From positions 62,001-126,000 of the forward strand of contig MU004181.1 in NCBI GenBank assembly GCA_010093605.1: a DNA stretch of 64,000 nt, written 5' to 3'. The notes below the pieces were generated by a model that was given only the letters and a program-made list of their open reading frames with translations, was not told the origin of the DNA and made no database searches. Positions 44,921-56,526 of the stretch are shown one piece after another. Both the position numbers and the translations under genes were made by a program. The DNA is from Lophium mytilinum (lineage: Eukaryota > Ascomycota > Dothideomycetes > Mytilinidiales > Mytilinidiaceae). Numbering within the stretch: the stretch's first letter is position 1; each line of letters starts with the position of its first letter.

Positions 44921-46025
44921 ACTGGTAGAAGCTGACAGATTGTTGATCGTTGATTATTTGGAGGTTAGGTAGATGTTGTGAGATTTGTGGTGTGTGGGTG
45001 TGGTGACACGGGGTGGTTGTGAGTGTAAGTCCCGAAAGACGCCCCCCTCGAAGGTGGATTTATGCACCCAAAGTAGACCCGAGAAGTGACATTCAGTGCC
45101 AAAAGCGGAACATTCAGTGAACTGGCTGCCTGGTTGAGGTATGCCAGCGCATTCAAGGCAACCATTTACATCTCGCCGGTTAATGCTGAGTGCCAAGGTT
45201 GAGGCGTCCAAACAATGCTTCTGCACAACGCAATTCGATATGTCTACTGCATAGTATGTTGCGAATTGGTACACCTATGAGACTCAGTATGTTAGCATTC
45301 AAATGGATGTCGATGAGGCGAGGCTGCATTTGTAACCTTTTAATGGTTCAGTTGCACTCACCTGCACGGGAACATAGGCGATAGCAGCTTGCAGCCACGC
45401 GCAAAGTTTAGGGGCTATGAGCTGGATATACCAGACGTAGGAAAATTAGCTATACAGTTTGATTTAGATCAAGGCTGGAGAGGAAGAACTCTCAGACCAT
45501 GTTCGACACTTCGGCTGAGCTGAGGGGTTTTTTATATCATGATACATTATGGTGATTATACCAAACTTGCGGCAATGTATGTGATCAAGCGCAGATACTA
45601 GGATGAAGCAATCAATTAAAAGGTACCATATGAGTTTGAGATTAGCAATCAGACGGTAGATATATCACATTGCACGATGGAGTATCCACCAGGCTCTATA
45701 AGTAACGGAAATTCGACACTGCCCTCTCTCATCACTTCGAAGATTTCAAAGCCTTCCAAAGCGGGCTGAGCTAGGTATGATGTATCCTCTCTGGCGAAGT
45801 CGCGCTCCGCTTGCTTTATCACATGTCCAAGTAGGAGGAAATAGTGAAGAACCGGACCCCACACACTCTGATGTAAGAAGATTAGCCGGTGATTGAGTAA
45901 TTGCGGCAATATCTAGGAAAGAAGGTGTATATGCAGTCGGGGATGCTCGCGGGCAGACGTGCTGCAGTAAATGCTTACATCACTAAGCCCCGAGCTTTTC
46001 AACGTACTTACCGCTGAACGTCGCA
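44921..46025. other. Intergenic with one short unrecognised ORF
   Basis: A minus frame at 45649-45909 (86 codons, ending EIFEVMREGSVEFPLLIEPG) reads protein-like but has no known domain or neighbours that fit. The rest is without visible structure. Confidence 0.35.
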
Positions 46026-46710
46026 ATCTTCGCGATCATAAACATCAACGACACTAACAACGCTTTCTTCACCCATCGCCCCCCATCATCACAGGCTTCA
46101 AGAGCTTGTTCCCCCTAATCGCATTTGCGAACAACGTAAGATTTATGAAAGCGTACGCCCCGTTCGCGTATTGGAGCTTCGAAACCTACCGCTTTTACCC
46201 CCACCGCCGCTCCAGTTGCGGCGAGAACATGGCGTCCCGCCTTGCCATCTTCGCCGCGACCGGCGGTGAGATTCGCGATATCGAGACCAACCCGGAAGCG
46301 TCATGAACCGCACGTCAGTATACACTCCGTAGGAGACAGCTAGACCGGCTGCATCGCTCTCAACACCGAGGCCATGACGTCCCGGATCCCGGACTTCGTC
46401 GCATCGACGACGAGTTTTTATACCAAGGCTGCCAAGGGCCAGCATGCCGAGATGGAGACGAGACGATTGAGCATGTGGTGTTGCAGCACCCGTGCTGGGG
46501 CTGCATGAGGGTGCATACGGCGTTGGCGCTGCGGTGCTGGCGGAGGCGCGGGTGGTGCGTTTGCGGGATTTTGAGATTGACTCGCTTGATGCGCGGCATG
46601 GGTCGTTTCGGCCGTCGCGCGACTGGGTGATGTTGTCTGGAGTAGGCCTAAGAGATGGCAGAGTAGGGAGGCAGCTTTTGGAGACCATGGTGGTAAGTTG
46701 GGGAGATTGA
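46026..46710 (+). pseudogene. F-box-like / NTase-like family pseudogene (C-terminal half)
   Basis: On the plus strand, opposite to its neighbours. Family text can be followed through frame changes: INDTNNA (as ITRTENSP), then LIAFANNVRFMKAYAPFAYW and SFETYRFYP (as ALANVITATKAYVPFAEYT), RLAIFAATGGEIRDIE (as ALSVASESGRDLRD), then in another frame CIALNTEAMTSRIPDFVAST (as IPLNTDGV ... PDFV), then EHVVLQH (as THVALQY). No F-box-like half or start codon is found. It is a dead, inverted fragment ending the array. Confidence 0.7.
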
Positions 46711-46977
46711 GACGATGCTTCTGCGTTGGTAAATGGCGTCTCGAAGCGCTTGATGTGCTCGTGCTTCAACTGTCGAAAGGTTAGAAGGTTCATGTTTTAC
46801 TCACAAAGTCTTTTGTGCGTAACCGCTAGTGAGGGGGCGATGGCTATGGATTCCTTGAAAGCGTATCTAGTTAATGAGGGGCTTGCATTACATTCATTCT
46901 GAATAGGACTAGTAGGCTGTTCAGGTTCCAACAATGATGATACACATACAAAGCGGCGGACACCTGGCGGCCAACAC

Positions 46978-48610
46978 CTAACCATCATCCTCCTCTCCAT
47001 CACGAGGATCCCGACCAAGCGTCAGGAGTCCGACACCGCGGGCGAGCGAGCACAGAGGCCAGAACGAACCCGAGAACTCGAGGTCATACCAGTAATTGAC
47101 GGCACAGCATATTCCCTCCGACGAAACCGACTGCGCTACCTTGTGGTACCACAATGCGGGCAAGTACAGCATATCGCCCTCGTCCAGCGTGACCCGCATG
47201 GCACGAGAGTACTGCGAGAACGGCGTAGCGCGCCGATCTGGAACATCGGGGTCCCAAGTTGCGAATGGCACATTTTCCTCCGGCTCATCGAGGCACACAA
47301 CGAGATCGTCTAGGACTTCGTCGTGCGTCATTGCTGGACGAACCTGCGAGGAAGACATGGAGATGTCGGAGGTGACGGATGGCGAGCGGGGAGATTCGGG
47401 GGTGACGGGCTCTCGAGGTTGGTAGGTGGCGGCTGGGATAAGCTGCTCGTTGACACATGCGCACTCGATGGGAGGTAAGAGGGTGAAGTGCTTTTGGCCA
47501 AGGACTTGCACGTAGATATTTTCGTAGTTGTCCTTGTGTAGGGCAGTGATACTGCAAGAGTTGCCTAAGAATCTTAGTAAAATAGACGGAGGAGATGGAA
47601 GGTCGAAAGACAGCCCAGATTCCGCGGCATGCGACTTGACCTTGCACATTTGCGAAGACCCATACGGTGGCCCTAAGCGTTGGGAGACGAATCGTAAAGA
47701 CATACCTAGCCATAGATTGATGGCGTCTGGGGATTTCTCCAACGCGATTCGGGCGAACGGTATGTCCTTCGGGAGGTCGGAGAATAGTGGCATGTACTCA
47801 TTGCGGAGATTGTCATTTTCTTGAAACAATCAGTGTAAGCCTAGCGATCAGGTATAGTAGACTATGAAAACATACGAGTTTGCGCGTATCTAGTCGGTCC
47901 TAAGTTCAGCGTTAGCCGAGAGGCATTCAGAGAAGCCTGGGTATGAGTTGATCTCAAGAGTTACCTGGGCCATCTATTCCTTGACGCTCTTTCTCTTGAA
48001 TCTTCTCGAGAAGCTTGTTAAATGGCTCTTCTGTGTCATAGGGCTTCACGAATAGCAACCCGTCGTCCTCAAGCTCTATGACCGAGTCTGCGTTTCTAGA
48101 AAAGAACACGTGGCGTTAGCACGGTTTTTGCTGGGCCAATCCTCCTCGAGAAGATCTCTCCAAGAATAGAGCGTGGCTGGCGAAAGAAAAGCTTACCCAT
48201 GCGGTGTCACAGCGACATTGACAAGCTGCCGACCCATGACATCCACCATGTACTTCGCATTCCACACCTTCCGCGCCGTCCAGCTCTCAGCGCCCTTCCG
48301 GACAACGAATGGCCGATTGCGGGCAACATAGCGCATGAACTCGAGCGGACTTGGCTCTTCGTGCAACTCATCGATGATTGTGGAGTTGAGTTCGTGATAC
48401 GACACGATAAGATCTGATTGGATGGGTTAGAAAAGATAAATGCGACCGTACCACAAGCACAGGCAACGAACGAAGCATCCAAAGTTTACAGAAAGACTAT
48501 GAAAGCGTATCCGACAGAGGAGGGGGCGCATTGTACTATATCGAGAGGGTAAACCACCCACCTCTTACAGCACCGGGGAGCTTCGCCATATTCGGCACAT
48601 TGAACGTCAT
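46978..48610 (-). CDS. JmjC-domain oxygenase, JMJD7-like
   Basis: Six exons: 48610-48562, 48413-48197, 48095-47965, 47899-47876, 47819-47706 and 47564-46978, giving 373 aa. Each joint keeps frame and rebuilds conserved text: DLIVSYHELN, LHEEPSPLEFMRYVARNRPF, QNDNLRNEYMPLFSDL, PDAINLWLGNSCSITALHKD. Iron ligands are H188 and D190 of HKD and H319 of LWYHKVAQS. KHFTLLPP is the usual cofactor-strand region. JMJD7 in animals is a 2-oxoglutarate-dependent lysyl hydroxylase of DRG GTPases; the same role here is inferred. An acidic Ser/Pro-rich insert (about residues 227-285) separates the ligand motifs. Exon 4 is only 24 nt. Intron 5 (141 nt) is in-frame without stop. Confidence 0.9.
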
Positions 48611-48927
48611 TTTTGCTAACGTTGCAGGTCCACAAAATTAGAAGCTGGGGAAAGGCGACCAGTTCTCCAGGCGGCCCCAGGCAGTTCTGAAAAAGGGCGT
48701 GAATATATGGAGTCTGTTGAGGAAGGATGGTGGTGTGAGGTTCGATCACGCTTTCTAGCACAGCCGGATTTGTTAGGTCCCCGGATCGGCGGAACGAATC
48801 GCCGGCCCGGTGATCTCCGTCGTCTCATCAATCTCCAACACCGCGAATCCGTCACCTCTCACCCTACCATCCCTGCTTCATCGCTACTGTCGCGAGCTAT
48901 GTGTGATCAGAGCTGCAGACCGCCATC
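48611..48927. promoter_or_regulatory. Shared promoter region of the JmjC and Imp1 genes
   Basis: Start codons of two divergent genes lie 317 bp apart, so both promoters must overlap here. No strong TATA box is visible on either side, which fits housekeeping genes. Confidence 0.6.
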
Positions 48928-49523
48928 ATGACCCTTCTTCAAGGCCTCCGCGCTGCGCCTCGCGCTATCACTCGCTTCGTCCGACCCATCCCCTTCGTCA
49001 TCTTCAACTTCGCTCTCGTAACACATATTAGCTTTGGCTACTTTTACAGCATTCGAACTTCCACCGGCGAGAGCATGTACCCGACGTTAGCGGTGCGCGG
49101 GGACTTATGGATATGTTCGAAGCGGCACCGGCGAGGGAGGAATGTGAAAGTCGGAGATATCATCAGCTTCTCACACCCGGTCCTGTCAGGCTTAGGTGGG
49201 GTAAAAAGGGTCGTGGGAATGCCGGGAGACTTTGTGTTAGCTGGTACACCTGGTGTAGATGGGGGAGATGAGGGCGTTGGTATGGTGCAAGTGAGGGTTC
49301 TACAAAAGTTGCGAAGCTGGCTGGATGCTGACGGAGTGCTTAGGTGCCCCCGGGCCATTGCTGGGTAGCCGGCGACAATCAGACTCTGTCAAGAGACTCC
49401 CGAATCATCGGACCCGTACCACTCGCCTTAATCACCGGAAAGCTAGTTGCGATATTTTGGCCGCTGTCGAGGTTCAAGGTGCTGGAGAATGGTTTGAAAG
49501 AGCCCATACCCTGGGATCCTTGA
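48928..49523 (+). CDS. IMP1: Mitochondrial inner membrane protease subunit 1 (signal peptidase I family)
   Basis: Two exons, 48928-49290 and 49344-49523, with a 53-nt intron, giving 180 aa, the normal size. The catalytic dyad is S49 in TGESMYPTL and K93 in GVKRVVGMPGDFV. The exon 2 text VPPGHCWVAGDN and SRDSRIIGPVPLALITGKLV is the family box with the SRDSR motif. RGDLWICSK and VKVGDIISFSHP favour the Imp1 over the Imp2 subunit. A hydrophobic stretch (IPFVIFNFALVTHISFGYFY) anchors it in the inner membrane, with the active site facing the intermembrane space, where it trims sorting signals of imported proteins. Confidence 0.93.
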
Positions 49524-51680
49524 AATGATGTGGGAAAAGCAACGTAAAATACCCTAGAGAATTGTAGAATACCTGTACAAAAAGGGCGTTGCCGAACAAG
49601 GCGACAGAGTCGTGATCTTACCCCCGCTGTATATACCTAGCAGCCCGTTGGAAAAACGTCTCGGGTCGTTTCAACGTCATCTCCCCCGGTGTATAGACTG
49701 CTAGGTCGTTCGACTCCTGCTAAATTCTTTTGATTCAGGAAGAGAACAAGTTGTTTTGGCAGACATTTCGAAGACCTGAGGCTTTCTCGGAGCGCCCCAC
49801 GCGACGGCGAGACTGCTGTACGTCTATCCGGAACGTTGAAATTCACAGAGAAGTCACATGTTAGTTATTCATTACTCTTCGAAGACTTGCGAGCAGTACT
49901 ATCTCTGACCTTCCCAACTCCTCTTCGCATCGCTTAAGCCATCTACATTGCAGCTGCACTACGTTCGAATTTGGCTGAAGACAGCATTTCCATTCATCAG
50001 CAGTCGCGTTTCTGTATCTTTGATCATGACGTCCACTCTTGGCATGATCATTGTGTGCTTTCTCAACATCAAACCCCCGAGGACGCAGTCTTTTGGATGT
50101 GATCAGCGCCCGGCAAAGGGTTCCATAAGCTGGACCTGTCAACCTCAGCCAGATGTCGTCCGAGCTAATCATCATGGAAAGGTAAGTCATGGCCAATCTA
50201 CCTATAACGCAGCTCCACCTCCTTTTCTTTTGCATGGCACTATCTACGCGAGATTCGTGTTCTATCAACCCCAGCCTCGAAACAGCTGCCTTCTCGTCAC
50301 GATTATTGCCCCTCTCCTTCGTCGATCGACACCAACCCAGCCAACGTCGTCGGGTACATGTCCAGCATCTCCTCGTATTGGTTTCCCGCCCGATGAACGT
50401 CCTCGAGATCTTGGCGATGTCCCCAATACGGCTGGACGTGATGCGGCGTACCCCAATGACCATACTAGGAGGCATACCGTCTATCCGCCGCGCTTCATTG
50501 TGTCTTCGTCAACCACGATCGACTCATGCCAATATGACAGGACTAGCAAAGCGGCCGCACGGCCGATAGGTCCTTTGCCTCCCTAGAGCTCTCTTCAGCG
50601 TAAATAAGCCGTTCCAGAGGGTATGCGTAAATCTCGCCGACCAACTCCATCGCAAGCCTAGCTCCAATGACCCTCGAAAATCAGTCTATGATCTCGCTCG
50701 CCCAGTATCGGCACCCATATCCTTCTCTTCAACGACTCTGCCGTCCAATGCCAGCCCTACCACCACTTCTTCGAAAAGCGTTCTATAGTCGCGAACGTTC
50801 CCAGCCGTCGTCCCAGCACCACGTCTACTCCACGACACAAACCACTACCGCGTAATCTCCAGAATTCCACCTCGCCCCAACAACGCAACCATCATACCGA
50901 CCCTTCGCTGTCGCCAATGCAGCTCCATCGACCTCGTTCGCGTACTCGAACCTCCGATCCTTTCCTCATCCGCTCCGAACACGACCGCCACTGATGAGGA
51001 CTTATCGCCTATGGCCGCCTCGTAGCTAGCTTAGGCGCGTGCTCGGAGGAGCCGGCTAGGACGTCAAACCACCAGCCGCCATCTCCTCGACATCCTTCAC
51101 AATGGAGGGTGCTCATCCAAGACTATAGGAGCCTGTAACACCTCGTTGAGGAGGAGGTTTCGGTGAGGTAGCAACGGGTTGCACGAATGAAAAAGATCTG
51201 AAGTTGAGCTCAATGGATGAGGGTCCGGAACGCGACTACTCGGGCGATACGGACACGTGGATGGCTGTGATCGCTGCATTCTCGGCATCCGGCTTTCCAG
51301 CCTTCGTGACTCCAGTACGCCTGGGAGTACTAGAGCCCAGAATCATCAGGCGCGCGAAGTAGAATACCATGATTAGACGCGAGTAGTATATGAGCTGAAG
51401 GAGAGCTACGGAGAGCCATTAGTCACGTGATTGGCAGCCGCATCAAAGAAAACTCAAGGTAAAAACCTGGTCAAATGCCAGTATATTCCATACAAGAAGG
51501 GGGTTTGGTAACTACAAATTACCTATTACCTGACAAAGCGAGGGTAGTAATCGAAGCGAAGATGCAAAAATCACCGCGTGTAAACCCATCCAAGAACGCC
51601 CTAAACCCATCGCTAATGCAGAAGTCCCAAAACCCCAAACCCGACGTAGCCCCCTTCCCTCATCTCTTAGAAGCAACCGC
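49524..51680. other. Intergenic, no supported gene
   Basis: About 2.2 kb. Both strands are open at 49861-50586 (204 and 212 codons), but neither translation shows conserved motifs, and low-complexity Pro/Arg/Ser content suggests chance frames or a decayed gene. Confidence 0.4.
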
Positions 51681-52247
51681 TCATGCCTTCCCATTAAACG
51701 GCATGCTCGGCGGCGCTAAAGTGCCTCCGTTCCCAACGATCGGCGGCGAGATCGACACCCCCGTCCACGCGGCCATCTTCTTATACTGATCGAGCGTAGC
51801 ACCGCCATCGAAGTTCTGGTTAATCACCATCCCCATGCCCATCTGGCAATGATTCCCCTTGGTCTGCGCGCAGTAGAACCACTTCGGCAGCTTATCCGTG
51901 ACCTCGATCGTAAACGCGTTCGGCGCTTCCGCCTGCACGCCCTTGGTCGCGGGCTGGAAGCCCGAGAAGATGGCGTTGTCGTTGATCGGCACGCAGGGTT
52001 TGGCGAACGAGGACTGCGCGAAGGAGTGGTTCGCCGGCGCGAAGTGCACTTCGACGAGGTCGCCGATTTCCGCGACGATGTTTTCGGGCTCGAAGCGGAG
52101 GGTGCCGGCGAACCCGGCTTCGACGCGGTGGGTGGCGCCGGTGCGGCGGCCGAGGGCGGGGGAGGCGTCTTGGGGGGTTGTGGCGGTGGGGAGGGCGGCG
52201 GCGAGAGTGGCAGCGCCGAGGATGGCGATGGTGGTGAAGGAGACCAT
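51681..52247 (-). CDS. Secreted cupredoxin-like protein
   Basis: Intronless, 188 aa. Signal peptide MVSFTTIAILGAATLAAALP, then a short pro-like segment. The fold is read from RVEAGFAGTLRFEPENIVAE and GDLVEVHFAPANHSFAQSSF. Copper ligands appear as His in PANHSF, Cys in KWFYCAQ, and His and Met in GNHCQMGM, the order of a type 1 copper site. This matches the fungal extracellular plastocyanin-like (serine-rich cupredoxin) group, here without the long Ser/Gly-rich tail or a clear GPI end. Probably a small blue-copper-like secreted protein; its partner is unknown. Strong GC bias gives long shadow frames on the other phases. Confidence 0.88.
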   Translation of the reverse strand: MVSFTTIAILGAATLAAALPTATTPQDASPALGRRTGATHRVEAGFAGTLRFEPENIVAEIGDLVEVHFAPANHSFAQSSFAKPCVPINDNAIFSGFQPATKGVQAEAPNAFTIEVTDKLPKWFYCAQTKGNHCQMGMGMVINQNFDGGATLDQYKKMAAWTGVSISPPIVGNGGTLAPPSMPFNGKA

Positions 52248-53969
52248 TTTGGCTGATTGACTGGGTTGGATATGGGTTTTTGTGGTTTTGTTGTTGGAGT
52301 AGCTGGTGGGACTCTTGATGTACGAAGGAAATCAAGGAAATAAAACACTACCGGAAAGGGAAGAAATGGATCGAGGGTTGATGAGGTGGTGAGGGATGAT
52401 GAGATGATGGATTCGAATTACCGCGACTTCTACCTTTCCTTTATACAATCTCCCTACATGTCAGCGGTGCCTCTTTCCTCTCACGTTCCCGAGAAATGCG
52501 GTCTGGAGGCGTCACACGGAAGGGGCCTAAGCCGATAGGCGGCTTAGAAGGGGTGAGAATGGGCTGCGCACCCGTGGTGTTGGCCTGAAAAAGGTTTACC
52601 AAGATGCGCAGCTTGCTGCTCGGCATCAGCACCTTGATTTAGAGTGTGGAAATTGTGTGCTGACGCCCCGCTGGAAACAAGCAGCCACTAGGTTTGAAAC
52701 GGCGTTCCCGGGGCGGTGGTGGCAGCGGCTGTCAGTTGCGAACTCAGCCACGATGAAGATGGTTTTCCTCGACTTGTCGTGAAGCGGTTCGAGCGTGTCC
52801 GACCAGCAACAGGTAAGGCGGTAAGAAATCCTGTTCTGGAAACGCACAGGACTAGGAATTGAAAAGCCCGGAATCTAGAAATGGTGCTGGCGCCATCAGC
52901 GTGGTGACAGGTACCAGGGACTTCGTTAACGGCTGAAAACCACAGCTCGGGTTTCAGTCGGTGTAAAATTGAGCTTGGTCATGGGAGATAACCATAAGCG
53001 TTATGGCAGCTGGCGTAGGTACGGGCGTGCCTCTGTAAGCCTGTCTGTTGAAATCTACTTCGATGTGCTTGGTCAGGATCTCGGAATAGCCGCGATAGAG
53101 GGTGTGCTATTAATAGAATCGCCAAGCTGAGGCGTACCAGCAGCCCCAAGGTGATGCGGAGAAAATGTCTCTGTATCTCAAATCATTGACATCCCATGAA
53201 GATATTAGAGTTCCTCTGTGGACGGTGTTTCTGGCCGGATAGAAAGATTCTCGAGGAATCGAGATTTTCAAGGCCGACACGGCAACATGGCCCTTTGAGG
53301 CCTCCAAGGTCGTCGTCACCAAGCTGCATGTTGTTGTAAAAATATGAATGAGTTGTCAGTTCGTCCTATGTTGAAACAAATCGAGTGCTGCTGTTCAGGC
53401 TGAGCATGCGGATGGCAAGGCGCCCGTTTCAAGATGAAGTTGGTGGTGTTGGAATTCAAAAGTCTGCGCCCACGATTTGCCGCCGGGCATGCTTCGTTCC
53501 TTATATATCTCGAATCTGCCGGTCAGAAATGAGGCCGGCGGTAATATGCTCACAGCTTGCGCAACAACTTGCTCAAAGAATTCTGTGAAGTTCTTCGGAA
53601 GGAAGGGACCTTGCGGGATGGACTTCAGCGATAGAAGCTTGGCATGTAAGCTGGACGGGAACCTGGGAACCTAAGAACCTGCAAAGAACTGCATGTCAGC
53701 TGCCTGGACCATTGAACGCCTCCAAGGAACTTCGTTAGTTAGTGTTGATATAGTAATCAGAGTGAGGCTGATGGTGACTCGCAAACCCTCGTGACTTGCT
53801 AACGTGCAGGATCGGGCTTGATCGGATTCGATAATCGTCACATATGCGGACGAATGCGGAGGAATATTTGTCGGAAATTCGACGAAAAGGTTCGATCAAT
53901 CCTGTTGAACCGCATCAATTGTTCGTCTCTTGAATCTTGAGCTTCTTCGCCTTCACAAACATCGCCAAA
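52248..53969. other. Intergenic, no supported gene
   Basis: About 1.7 kb. The cupredoxin promoter should be at the left end. No other gene or repeat recognised. Confidence 0.5.
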
Positions 53970-54427
53970 ATGCCAATCCTTACCACATCAACACTCCTCT
54001 ATGTGCAGAGCATCCCAATCCTGCTCAACGGAATCGTGACTCTTGTATCCCCAGAGACAGTCGCAGTTCCAGGGACGCCAAAGGTCGCCCTCCATCTCAT
54101 CAGGTATGCAGTCTTTTAAGCTCTTCCGAAATTGTCCGCAGAGTTTCGCGAACATCATCTCCACTCCAATGCGCCTCGCTGCATTAGACCGCCCCCTGCC
54201 CAGTATAGTATCTCTAACAAGACAACAGTATTCTCTCGCTCTCCCTAGGCATTGGTTATATCGTCGCAGCGCAGGCTCCGGCTGCAACTCGTCGAAAGTT
54301 CATGCTGGCTTCGGTGCCGCTCCGAGGCCTTGCCGTATCGCTGTTCTGGGCTGATGGAGAGATTGGCACTGTCATCTGGGAGGGGTCAATGGCGGTCGTG
54401 AACACTGCAGCGGCTCTGTTGCTGTGA
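53970..54427 (+). CDS. Small multi-pass membrane protein, function unknown
   Basis: Two exons, 53970-54103 and 54229-54427, giving 110 aa. The joint (AG|T) makes the continuous hydrophobic text ALHLISILSLSLGIGYIVAA. Three membrane segments are likely: LLYVQSIPILLNGIVTLV, the joined segment, and AVVNTAAALLL at the end, with a basic loop ATRRKF between. The intron (125 nt) is long enough that a small exon could be hidden. Ascomycetes carry many such three- or four-helix proteins of about 110-140 aa without known role. Confidence 0.65.
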
Positions 54428-55407
54428 TGGAAGGGATTGCGGTGTTGGAAGATGGATGGGATTCTGAGTTGCCAAGGAGCGCATCATTGGCACCTCGGCA
54501 GCGACGGCCGAAACGAATGGGTGCCAAAACATCACCAGCCATCGACCTCAGCTTTATCCATCAAAATCTGTAAATACGTCTTTCTTGTATTTTTATAGCA
54601 TCTAGCCATGTTCTCTTCACGCATTTCGGGGGGTATTCCCCCCTTTTTACATGTCAAATTCTCGTATGCGCACTTCCTGTGCACTACGCCAATGGAAAAT
54701 GCTATCTCCATCACCAAAGCGCCATCATGAGCAGAAATGCCCGCCTCTACCTCTCCTAGGCATCCCAATGAATCGTCTTCTAGCCCGGCTTCATACAGGA
54801 TCTGCGCCGTCATTGGCCATGAGGGATTCATTGTGGCCTCCCCCCAGCGACGACCGACGAGTTACGTTCGATGAGGCCATGAACCAGCCGCTAAATCGAT
54901 AGCTGGTTGATGGTAGCAATAGAAGTCTAATTCACAATCTCAAACTACGCATATCTGTCATCTCCGCTGATGCAATGATAGTTGAAGTTTGGTAGCATGT
55001 GCCTTCCAATATCTCGCCTCTTCGAGATTTTCTCGACAACCGTGGTCGCTTTTACCAATAACACACAAACTCTTGCAAATGCCCAAAAGATTGGAGGTTT
55101 AAGAGACAAAGTCCAAATCCGTATGTTCCGAACAGTTTCCATAACCGCGGAGTAATGGAAGCTCGCGGTGCTCCGCGCCTCGTGCCTTCGAGCCCATCTA
55201 ACGCAGTATCTTTCCCCGCCTGCATTCTAAGGATATGTCTCCTTTGGATAAGTTTGCTATTTCTAGCAAAGGTTTCCCGGGCAGACGATATCTCTAGCAT
55301 GCTTCCAACTACTAGAAGCTTCCAAGAAGGGCAGAATAACAGCTATATAGGTAGGCTCATGTGCCGCTACTCTGACGACCACCTCTATTCCTCCACCCTG
55401 GCACAAA
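54428..55407. other. Intergenic, no supported gene
   Basis: About 1 kb; no conserved feature seen. Confidence 0.5.
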
Positions 55408-56526
55408 ATGGGAAAACGGGGAAGAGCACAGCCGGATGGCGGCCAAAAGAAGAGGGCTAAGCAGAGGAAGACAGCGGCTAAAGACCAAGAAGTACTCACC
55501 GAGAGCCAACGCGCAGAAAATCACAAACGAGACTGCTATAGGCTAGGAGCATTTCCCCTGCTAGCACTCCCTGGCGAGCTCCGGAACCGTGTCTACGAGT
55601 TCGCACTCGTCTGCCAAAAGATACTGATCGAAGAATATTCAACACGCAGGTGTCTGAAACCTGGAGACTATGACTCGTTCTGCAAAACGCCGGAAGAACA
55701 AGTTGCCAACACGCAAACATGTCTAGATCTCCTTCGCGTCAGCCGCCAAGTTCGAAACGAATCACGACCGATCTTCTACGGCAAAAACGTTTTCCACTTC
55801 TCGACGTCATTATATGGCAACGCCAACTCCGTTTTAACCTTTCTTGAATTACGCCCGGACGAGGTACTCCGAAATTGGCTCCAGCAAATCCATATTGGCC
55901 CGCTAGCGCCGACTAACTGGCCATCATTTCAAGCATTGGGAGATTTCCTGGCGCAACAGAAACTGCCATTGCGGTACTTAGGCCTGTTATTCGAAGCCTT
56001 CGTTCCTATCGTGACCATCGAAGACGATGGTTCCTGGGCGTGGCAATGGGCCGATATGTTCAGGCATACTTCTGATGACCACGACGCGATGCAGTACTTC
56101 CTCTCCGCCCTGCGCACAGCCATACCCACGCGCACTCTGGCTTTGATGATCACCACGCCGGCTACATACATGAATTACGGTGCTCCTCGTACACAGCATC
56201 CCACAATACGGCATGCAGTTGCGTTCATGGCGTTCCTCCGCTCTAAGTTGCTACTAGATGCGGAGAAGTTTGGGTTGGGCGAGAGAGGCATCGAGGTGGA
56301 GCGTACCTGGGCCCTTCGAGAAGACATGAAAACCAAGTCCAGCAAAGATAATCGGCGTCTGTTCCGTGATCCTAAGAACCGGGTTGTGTCGCTCCTGAAG
56401 CTACAGTGCAAAGATAATAGCCAGGGAAGGTCGCTGCTGGAGGAGGGTGGTGAGGAGGTGGAGTTGAAGAGGAGGGAGGAGATGGCGTTGGCGGAGAAAG
56501 GACCCTTTGATCTTCGGCAGCCATAG
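55408..56526 (+). CDS. 2EXR/DUF7730-like protein
   Basis: Intronless, 372 aa. A basic N-terminus (GKRGRAQPDGGQKKRAKQRK) may be a nuclear signal. The core box FPLLALPGELRNRVYEFALV is the hallmark of a large fungal family related to the F-box (2EXR and DUF7730 groups). It is followed by LDLLRVSRQVRNESRPIFYG and VFHFSTSLYG, both usual in that family. The C-terminus is charged, with Glu/Lys-rich helices. The exact group cannot be settled by eye. Members are abundant in plant-associated and saprotrophic ascomycetes, and function is unknown. A truncated copy lies about 0.8 kb downstream. Confidence 0.8.
   Translation: MGKRGRAQPDGGQKKRAKQRKTAAKDQEVLTESQRAENHKRDCYRLGAFPLLALPGELRNRVYEFALVCQKILIEEYSTRRCLKPGDYDSFCKTPEEQVANTQTCLDLLRVSRQVRNESRPIFYGKNVFHFSTSLYGNANSVLTFLELRPDEVLRNWLQQIHIGPLAPTNWPSFQALGDFLAQQKLPLRYLGLLFEAFVPIVTIEDDGSWAWQWADMFRHTSDDHDAMQYFLSALRTAIPTRTLALMITTPATYMNYGAPRTQHPTIRHAVAFMAFLRSKLLLDAEKFGLGERGIEVERTWALREDMKTKSSKDNRRLFRDPKNRVVSLLKLQCKDNSQGRSLLEEGGEEVELKRREEMALAEKGPFDLRQP

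Noticed and set aside
49861-50586. Overlapping 204- and 212-codon frames on opposite strands
   Set aside because: No conserved motif, no splice logic and mixed low-complexity content on both; cannot be told from chance.
51824-52348. Long Pro/Ser-rich frames overlapping the cupredoxin gene on other phases and strand
   Set aside because: They are shadows of a GC-biased gene; their translations are low-complexity and lack any motif, while the cupredoxin frame has copper ligands and a signal peptide.
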